Part shown: piece after piece, positions 1 to 4,146 of the stretch
Layout of the letters: every line of letters starts with the position of its first letter
Numbering within the stretch: position 1 is the first letter of the stretch
Assembly (NCBI GenBank): GCA_947478975.1
Contig: CANJYI010000109.1
Coordinates: 1-8,356, forward strand
Source: Chthoniobacteraceae bacterium
Lineage (GTDB): Bacteria; Verrucomicrobiota; Verrucomicrobiia; Chthoniobacterales; Chthoniobacteraceae
DNA length: 8,356 nucleotides
Direction: 5' to 3'
The notes under the pieces: model-generated
The model's database searches: none
Seen by the model: only the letters and a program-made list of their open reading frames with translations
Told to the model about the DNA's origin: nothing
Translations under genes and position numbers: made by a program

Positions 1-323
1 AGGATCCCCCTCGTTTTGGATTCAAGCCCGAGCTTCTCCACCGCCAGAGAGAGCAGGGCCAGAATACCGCCCTCCCCGTTGCGGTCTGCCTTCAAGACAA
101 AGAGCAGGTACTTGATGGTGACGATCAGGGTAAGCGTCCAGACGATGAGGGAGAGCACCCCAAGCACGTTATCAGGTGTGGCAGGCACGGTGTGGTGGCC
201 ACGGAAGCACTCTTTGAAGGAGTAAAGGGGGCTGGTGCCGATGTCTCCGAAAACGACTCCAAGCGCTCCGATAACTAGGGCGCCAGTCGGCGGACGATGC
301 TCCGCAGATTGATTGTGATTCAT
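1..323 (-). CDS. kup: Kup-family potassium uptake transporter, N-terminal part (runs off window)
   Basis: This is the first 107 codons of a KUP/HAK/KT potassium transporter, an inner-membrane K+/H+ symporter. It starts at the ATG complementary to 321-323 and continues beyond the left edge. The family's N-terminal signature is clear: residues 21-35 read LGVVFGDIGTSPLYS, forming the start of transmembrane segment 1. A second hydrophobic segment (about 53-77, VLGVLSLIVWTLTLIVTIKYLLFVL) is followed by the conserved ADRNGEGGILALLSL stretch at 79-93. Full-length members are usually 600-700 residues, so roughly five sixths is missing. The start is fixed by the short hydrophilic lead before the signature; there is no Shine-Dalgarno motif. 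A candidate promoter lies about 135 bases upstream, and a tRNA-Gln gene lies further upstream on the same strand. Family assignment is secure; affinity and regulation cannot be judged from this fragment. Confidence 0.95.
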   Translation of the reverse strand, partial: MNHNQSAEHRPPTGALVIGALGVVFGDIGTSPLYSFKECFRGHHTVPATPDNVLGVLSLIVWTLTLIVTIKYLLFVLKADRNGEGGILALLSLAVEKLGLESKTRGI

Positions 324-399
324 TGTGGGATGGACCGCAGTGGGGGCCGCGGGAGGTGTATTTCAGAGCAGAAGGCCGTAGTTAGACAAGCAATTATCC

Positions 400-420
400 T
401 GCCACCCCTAGATGCCACCC
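400..420. repeat. Tandem octamer upstream of kup
   Basis: TGCCACCC occurs twice as a direct repeat, at 400-407 and 413-420, with copies starting 13 bases apart. It lies between the candidate kup promoter and the kup start, in the predicted leader. It could be a regulator-binding site or simply chance in GC-rich DNA. Confidence 0.25.
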
Positions 421-456
421 AGGCTTTCCGTGCCGGACAGAATTCCCGCGCCGCCG

Positions 457-485
457 ATTAAATCCACCGGGAGTCTCAACGTTAA
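457..485 (-). promoter_or_regulatory. Candidate sigma-70-type promoter for kup
   Basis: On the minus strand, TTAACG (complement of 480-485, 4 of 6 matches to the -35 consensus) and TTTAAT (complement of 457-462, 5 of 6 matches to the -10 consensus) are separated by exactly 17 bases. Transcription would begin near 450, giving a leader of about 125 bases before kup. I looked for the hallmarks of a c-di-AMP (ydaO) riboswitch, which often controls potassium transporters, and could not recognise them. The call rests only on consensus match and position. Confidence 0.35.
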
Positions 486-530
486 GACGTGTTCTTTCTC
501 TGTTCTGTCCCTCACCCGTCCGTCGAAAAG

Positions 531-604
531 TGGTTACCCGGCATGGATTCGAACCATGACTAAGGGCTTCAAAGACCCCTGTGCTACCTTTACACCACCG
601 AGTA
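531..604 (-). tRNA. tRNA-Gln, anticodon UUG, CCA encoded
   Basis: The minus strand folds into a complete 74-base cloverleaf. The acceptor stem TACTCGG (598-604) pairs with CCGGGTA (535-541), with one T-G wobble. The D arm is GTGT-AAAGGTA-GCAC. The anticodon stem GGGGT/GCCCT closes the loop CTTTGAA, giving anticodon TTG (UUG in RNA), which reads CAA/CAG glutamine. The variable loop has four bases. The T arm is CATGG-TTCGAAT-CCATG. The discriminator is A, followed by a genomically encoded CCA (531-533). The first pair is U1-A72, as expected for bacterial tRNA-Gln and one of the determinants read by the GatCAB amidotransferase. It stands alone, 207 bases upstream of kup on the same strand. Confidence 0.96.
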
Positions 605-639
605 GTTTCCGGGACGGCCAGCGTCCGCGAAGAGCGGCA

Positions 640-669
640 ATTCAATCACGGTCGGGGGAGCTCGGGCAA
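640..669 (-). promoter_or_regulatory. Weak candidate promoter for tRNA-Gln
   Basis: On the minus strand, TTGCCC (complement of 664-669) and TTGAAT (complement of 640-645) lie 18 bases apart, each with 4 of 6 consensus matches. Transcription would begin around 633, leaving a leader of about 28 bases to be trimmed by RNase P. This is a positional guess with modest sequence support. Confidence 0.22.
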
Positions 670-738
670 ACTGGAAATGAACCGAATTCTGCTGCCTGGG
701 AATTTTAATGAGGAAGCCCAGTTTCCGAAAATGGGCCG

Positions 739-767
739 TTGGAAGAGAGTAGGCTGAAACGGATAAA
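739..767 (+). promoter_or_regulatory. Candidate sigma-70-type promoter for the dehydrogenase-led run
   Basis: TTGGAA (739-744) and GATAAA (762-767) are separated by 17 bases, with 4 of 6 matches each. The start point would be near 774, giving a leader of about 340 bases before the ATG at 1118. A second, weaker pair lies closer: TTGCAG at 1001-1006 and CGTAAA at 1024-1029, also 17 bases apart. Sequence alone cannot decide between them. Confidence 0.3.
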
Positions 768-793
768 TTAGCGGCCTGGTCTTTGAAAAGGGC

Positions 794-830
794 GGGCCCA
801 TTGCGCACGGGCCCCCGGGCTCTGGCCCGG
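794..830 (+). other. Two adjacent perfect GC hairpins in the leader region
   Basis: GGGCCC at 794-799 pairs with GGGCCC at 809-814 around a nine-base loop. Immediately next, CCGGGC at 815-820 pairs with GCCCGG at 825-830 around the loop TCTG. Both stems are six G-C pairs. On the plus strand they are followed by a run of A rather than T, so a plus-strand intrinsic terminator is unlikely. On the minus strand they would lie downstream of a T run rather than before one. They look like folded leader RNA. Confidence 0.45.
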
Positions 831-1084
831 CGGGGCGAAAAAGGGCGACTGCGTGGACAGGCTCTTCTTCGTCCCCGCTGCGGCTGGCTCGCTGTTGTGT
901 GGCCATTGGGGGGCGCCCGCAACGTCGCGCTGCCGCCCGGCTCTTGTTCGCTCCCCCTCCCGGCACTTGGGCCCGCTCGGTGTGCGGAACTTCAGCTGAT
1001 TTGCAGTGCTGGAAGATGCTTTGCGTAAAGGTGCCTGCCGCACAAAGCCACTCCTTGCTTTCGAGGAATGCGCTCCCTAACAGT

Positions 1085-1107
1085 TTTGGGTGTCGGTTTA
1101 ACCCAAA
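1085..1107 (+). promoter_or_regulatory. Hairpin or operator-like inverted repeat just before the dehydrogenase start
   Basis: TTTGGGT (1085-1091) and ACCCAAA (1101-1107) form a perfect seven-base inverted repeat around a nine-base loop, ending ten bases before the ATG at 1118. This position could affect ribosome access or be a repressor site. The length is modest, so chance is not excluded. Confidence 0.3.
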
Positions 1108-1117
1108 GTCCCCCCCA

Positions 1118-2473
1118 ATGAGTCCCAAAATCCCCTCCCTTCCCCTCTGCCTCATTTCTACAATAACCGCACTTTGCACGCCCCTGCTTGCAGAGGAGCA
1201 ACCCGCCCCAGTCCAGCCCGGCGGCAAACTGCCGAACCCGGTTTCCATCCAACTCGTCAAAGTGGCCGACGGCCTCGTTGATCCCGGACACATTTCAGCT
1301 CCAAAGGACGGCTCAGGACGCCTCTTCATCTGCGAGCGCAACGGCCTCGTGCGCATCGTCAAGGACGGCAAACTTCTGGCAAAGCCGTTTTTGGACATCA
1401 AGGACAAGACCCTCAGCTCCTTTCTGGAGGAGGGCCTCTACGCCATTGAGTTCCACCCGAAGTTCAAGGAAAACGGCCTTTTTTACGTCAGCTATTCCGA
1501 CCTTTGGTTCAACGGCGCAACCCTTCTGGTCGAATACAAGGTGTCCAAAAACAATCCCGACAAGGCTGATCCAGACAGTGCGCGGGTGATCATGCAGATT
1601 GATTATCCCTACTGTAACCACCATGGCGGCAAAATGGCCTTCGGCCCGGACGGCTACCTCTACGTCGGCGTGGGCGACGGCGGCTGGGAAGGCGACGTGA
1701 TCAGCGCGGGCCAAGATCTGCACACCTGGCTGGGCAAAATGCTGCGCATCGACGTCAACGTTTCCTCCACAGACCGCGCCTACGGGATCCCCAAGGACAA
1801 TCCCTTTGTCACCCCCCTGCAGCAGATGGTTCTTTTTGGTGTTTCCGAGCTGCAGTTTTCCAAGATCCACCCCAAGGCCAAGCCCGAGATCTGGGCGTAC
1901 GGCCTGCGCAACCCCTGGACCTTCTCCTTTGACCGGAAGACCGGCGAGTTCTACATCGCCGACGTCGGACAGAACCACTGGGAGGAAATTGACCTCCAAC
2001 CCGCCAACAGCAAGGGCGGTGAAAACTACGGCTGGAAATTCATGGGCGGGAGCCATCCCTTCCCCATCGAGTTGGAAAAGAAGGGTGCGCCGCGGGTCGG
2101 CATTCTTCCGATTGCAGAATACAGCCATGTAGATCAGGGAATCTGCGTAGTCGGCCTCGGTGTGTATCGGGGCAAGGAATACCCCAGCCTCGAGGGCACT
2201 TATTTCGCTGCGGACTGGGGTTCGGGCAAAGTCTGGGGCATGCAGCGCGACAAGGCCAACAAGTGGCAGATGCAGGAGTTGCTGGATTTGGACACCCCGA
2301 TTCGTCCCACCAGCGGGGGCGAGGATGAGGCGGGCAACATCTACCTCAGCCACGCAAGCGCCAACTACGGCAGCCCGGTGGACCCCGCGGCCGGCGAACG
2401 CGGGGCCGTCTGGAAGATTGTGCCCGCGGACAAGGTTCCCGCAGGTGCGGAAGTCGCTCCGCTGCAGAAGTAG
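1118..2473 (+). CDS. Secreted PQQ-dependent sugar dehydrogenase (glucose/sorbosone dehydrogenase fold)
   Basis: The 451-residue product is predicted to be an exported six-bladed beta-propeller quinoprotein that oxidises sugars outside the cytoplasm. The ATG at 1118 is preferred over the in-frame ATG at 899 because it opens directly into a signal peptide (residues 1-25, hydrophobic core LPLCLISTITALCTPLLA, cleavage before EEQ); the upstream extension is not protein-like. Family landmarks: GRLFICERNGLVRIV (67-81), EEGLYAIEFHP (104-114), CNHHGGKMAFGPDGYLYVGVG (166-186), in which His168 matches the catalytic His of soluble glucose dehydrogenase, GKMLRIDVN (206-214), AYGLRNPWTFSFD (260-272), whose Arg264-Asn265 match PQQ-site residues, DVGQNHWEEIDL (282-293) and GENYGWKFMGG (301-311). 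Asn167 occupies the position of the Asp before the catalytic His in the Acinetobacter enzyme. There is no CxxCH haem site and no fused cytochrome domain. The next gene, a copper protein, is a likely electron acceptor. The substrate is unknown. Confidence 0.88.
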   Translation: MSPKIPSLPLCLISTITALCTPLLAEEQPAPVQPGGKLPNPVSIQLVKVADGLVDPGHISAPKDGSGRLFICERNGLVRIVKDGKLLAKPFLDIKDKTLSSFLEEGLYAIEFHPKFKENGLFYVSYSDLWFNGATLLVEYKVSKNNPDKADPDSARVIMQIDYPYCNHHGGKMAFGPDGYLYVGVGDGGWEGDVISAGQDLHTWLGKMLRIDVNVSSTDRAYGIPKDNPFVTPLQQMVLFGVSELQFSKIHPKAKPEIWAYGLRNPWTFSFDRKTGEFYIADVGQNHWEEIDLQPANSKGGENYGWKFMGGSHPFPIELEKKGAPRVGILPIAEYSHVDQGICVVGLGVYRGKEYPSLEGTYFAADWGSGKVWGMQRDKANKWQMQELLDLDTPIRPTSGGEDEAGNIYLSHASANYGSPVDPAAGERGAVWKIVPADKVPAGAEVAPLQK

Positions 2474-2508
2474 CAACCGGACGTTGCCGCTGTTTTTCTT
2501 ACAAAAGA

Positions 2509-2540
2509 GGGTGTGGTGGAATGTTTCCGCCGCCACGCCC
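2509..2540 (+). terminator. Hairpin between dehydrogenase and copper-protein genes (possible attenuator)
   Basis: GGGTGTGGTGG (2509-2519) pairs with CCGCCACGCCC (2530-2540): eleven base pairs including two G-T wobbles, around a ten-base loop. A short T run (TTTT, 2543-2546) follows two bases later. The stem is strong but the T tract is poor, so partial termination, attenuation or mRNA stabilisation fits better than a full stop. It lies in the 107-base gap between the genes. Confidence 0.4.
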
Positions 2541-2580
2541 CCTTTTCCCCCTCCCCTCGGTCCTCCTCCGTCGTTTCCAC

Positions 2581-3210
2581 ATGAAATCACCTTTCCCCTC
2601 CGCCTCCCTTTCCCTTTTTCTGCTGGCCGTTTGCGCGGGCAACGGCGTGCTAACCAGCCGCGCGCTCGGCGCGGATGACGCCAGCAAGCAACACGCTGCC
2701 GCCCACGAAGGCATGGGGCTCAAGCGGGAGTTGATCGAGGGCATTACTCCCGCGGATTTCCTGAGGCTTTCGGACAAACCAAAAACGGTTCGCATCACGT
2801 TGGTTGCGACCTACTCTTCGAACAACTACGGCATGAACTTCAACGGCTTCTCCTACGGGAAGGCCGTTTACCGGATTCCCACCGGATGGAATGTGGAGGT
2901 CGCCTTCATCAATCCCAGCCCGGTTCCCCACAGCGCCGTTGTGGTGGAGCGGGATCAAATCAAGAAACTCCAGGTCGGCGAGCCCGCCTTCAAGGGCGGG
3001 GCCACGCCCAGCGCCACCGTCGGGATTAGTTCCAACAAGGCTTCGTTCCAATTCACCGCCGACGAACCCGGGGACTACGCCCTCGCCTGCGGTTTTCCCT
3101 CCCACGCCCTTGCCGGCCACTGGATCACACTGGAGGTGAGCGCAAATGTGGCCGCCCCCACCCTCCAACTGGGGGACGCAGCTCCTGTGCAAGCCTCTGC
3201 GGCAAAGTAG
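2581..3210 (+). CDS. Exported sulfocyanin-like blue copper protein (cupredoxin) with His in the axial-ligand position
   Basis: The 209-residue product carries a signal peptide (1 to about 31, core LSLFLLAVCAG, cleavage near ALGA) and a C-terminal cupredoxin domain resembling sulfocyanins, periplasmic or surface electron carriers. Diagnostic stretches are GMNFNGFSYGKAVYRIPTGW (79-98) and FINPSPVPHSAVVV (108-121), giving His117 as first copper ligand, then CGFPSHALAGHW (170-181), giving Cys170 and His175. In sulfocyanins and rusticyanin-like proteins the fourth, axial ligand is Met five residues after this His; here it is His180 (codon 3118-3120), which could shift the site from blue type 1 towards type 1.5/2 behaviour. 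The start at 2581 is chosen over the in-frame ATG at 2521, whose extension lies in the hairpin region and would bury the signal peptide. Lying between the sugar dehydrogenase and fdhD, it most plausibly takes electrons from the dehydrogenase. Confidence 0.85.
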   Translation: MKSPFPSASLSLFLLAVCAGNGVLTSRALGADDASKQHAAAHEGMGLKRELIEGITPADFLRLSDKPKTVRITLVATYSSNNYGMNFNGFSYGKAVYRIPTGWNVEVAFINPSPVPHSAVVVERDQIKKLQVGEPAFKGGATPSATVGISSNKASFQFTADEPGDYALACGFPSHALAGHWITLEVSANVAAPTLQLGDAAPVQASAAK

Positions 3211-3219
3211 CCCGAGCTC

Positions 3220-4104
3220 ATGGATCCGGCACCGGTCACCGCCCTCCGCCTCCTGAAGGTGACGCAGGGGGGTGTGGCGCATTTGGAGGATCTGGTGGCC
3301 ACCGAGGAGCCCCTGGCATTAAGACTCGGCTACTCGACCCCCCTCGGCCGCGAACAGCGGGAGCTCGCGGTCACCATGCGTACTCCCGGCAACGACTTCG
3401 AACTGGCCCTCGGCTTTCTTTTTACCGAGGGCATCATCACCTCCGCGGCTGACGTCCTCTCCATCCGGCATTGCTCGGACCGCGAGACTCAGGGACAGGC
3501 GGGCAACGTCCTAAAGATTGAGCTCTCCGATAGCCTCTCTCTTCCAAGACACATCTTTCAGCGGCAATCCTTCATCAGCTCCAGCTGCGGAGTCTGCGGC
3601 AAGGCCTCTATCGAAGCGGTACGGGTTCACGTTCCCGCCCCGGCCGGCGCCGATACCGTGCGTTTTCACGCCGGCCTCCTAAACGCTTTTCCCGGCACCG
3701 TAAGTGCCCAACAGCGGGTGTTTGGGGTCACCGGCGGTCTCCACGCCGCCGCGTTGTTTGACGATGCAGGCTCGCTGCTTGCCCTGCGCGAGGACGTGGG
3801 CAGGCACAACGCCGTGGACAAACTCATCGGCCACGCCCTCTCCCAAGGCCTGCTCCCGCTGCGCGCGCAAATTCTCTTCCTGAGCGGCCGCGCAAGCTTT
3901 GAACTGGTCCAAAAGGCAGCCCTCGCAGGGTTGCCTGTCGTCTGCTCCGTGGGGGCGCCTTCCAGTCTGGCTGTGCAATGCGCGCTCGAGTTCGGCATCA
4001 CCCTGGCGGGCTTTTTGCGCGAAAACCGCTTCAACCTCTACTCAGGCCAACACAGACTCCTGCGTGCCCATCCCGGGGAGGCCCGGGCTGGCACGCCGTC
4101 CTGA
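3220..4104 (+). CDS. fdhD: FdhD, sulfurtransferase for the molybdenum cofactor of formate dehydrogenase-type enzymes
   Basis: The 294-residue cytoplasmic protein is a clear FdhD. Family members take sulfur from a cysteine desulfurase (IscS in E. coli) and place it on the bis-molybdopterin cofactor, which activates formate dehydrogenases and relatives. The key redox pair is present in SSCGVCGKAS (121-130), with Cys123 and Cys126 matching the functional CxxC of the E. coli protein. Other conserved stretches are TMRTPGNDFELALGFLFTEG (52-71), LREDVGRHNAVDKLIG (189-204), LSGRASFELVQKAALAGLPV (221-240) and LRENRFNLY (266-274), which together cover the cofactor-binding fold. Length is normal for the family. 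The gene begins 9 bases after the copper-protein stop and ends 42 bases before the YdeP-type oxidoreductase start. That oxidoreductase is its likely client. Confidence 0.95.
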   Translation: MDPAPVTALRLLKVTQGGVAHLEDLVATEEPLALRLGYSTPLGREQRELAVTMRTPGNDFELALGFLFTEGIITSAADVLSIRHCSDRETQGQAGNVLKIELSDSLSLPRHIFQRQSFISSSCGVCGKASIEAVRVHVPAPAGADTVRFHAGLLNAFPGTVSAQQRVFGVTGGLHAAALFDDAGSLLALREDVGRHNAVDKLIGHALSQGLLPLRAQILFLSGRASFELVQKAALAGLPVVCSVGAPSSLAVQCALEFGITLAGFLRENRFNLYSGQHRLLRAHPGEARAGTPS

Positions 4105-4108
4105 CTCA

Positions 4109-4124
4109 CGCTGCTTTTCCAGCG
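4109..4124 (+). other. Small hairpin in the fdhD-oxidoreductase gap
   Basis: CGCTG (4109-4113) and CAGCG (4120-4124) form a five-pair stem around CTTTTC. No T tract follows, so it is not a terminator, and the two genes are probably co-transcribed. It could influence mRNA processing or be incidental. Confidence 0.2.
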
Positions 4125-4146
4125 CCCACAATCAAAGCCTCCCTCC

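Larger units (their letters stand above)
605..1117. other. Non-coding GC-rich spacer between tRNA-Gln and the sugar dehydrogenase gene
   Basis: This 513-base stretch separates the divergently oriented tRNA and dehydrogenase genes. Open frames exist on both strands, but none encodes a recognisable or protein-like product. It holds candidate promoters for both neighbours, two strong back-to-back hairpins at 794-830, further GC-rich potential pairings to about 970, and a hairpin just before the dehydrogenase start. I checked for the signature motifs of RNase P RNA, SRP RNA, tmRNA and 6S RNA and did not find them. It is best read as a long, structured 5' leader or an unidentified small RNA. Confidence 0.5.

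Noticed and set aside
324..456. c-di-AMP (ydaO) riboswitch upstream of kup
   Set aside because: Position and length would suit, but I could not match the conserved core segments, so no claim is made.
394..645. Minus-strand open frame of 83 codons
   Set aside because: It runs straight through the tRNA-Gln gene and its product has no protein-like features.
899..1117. Upstream in-frame extension of the dehydrogenase to an ATG at 899
   Set aside because: The extra 73 residues are Arg/Ala/Pro-rich and lack family similarity, and they would bury a clear signal peptide that begins at 1118.
605..1117. Possible RNase P RNA, SRP RNA, tmRNA or 6S RNA
   Set aside because: The conserved core motifs I know for these RNAs were not found on either strand.
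646..1407. Minus-strand open frame of 253 codons
   Set aside because: Its 5' part is antisense to the dehydrogenase and the rest covers the GC-rich spacer; the translation is low-complexity in Arg, Pro and Gly.
2521..2580. In-frame upstream start for the copper protein
   Set aside because: The extension lies in the hairpin region and puts 20 Pro/Arg-rich residues before the signal peptide, which starts cleanly at 2581.
1313..2590. Long (425-codon) minus-strand open frame opposite the dehydrogenase
   Set aside because: It mirrors the codon structure of a well-supported gene in GC-rich DNA and shows no recognisable domain.
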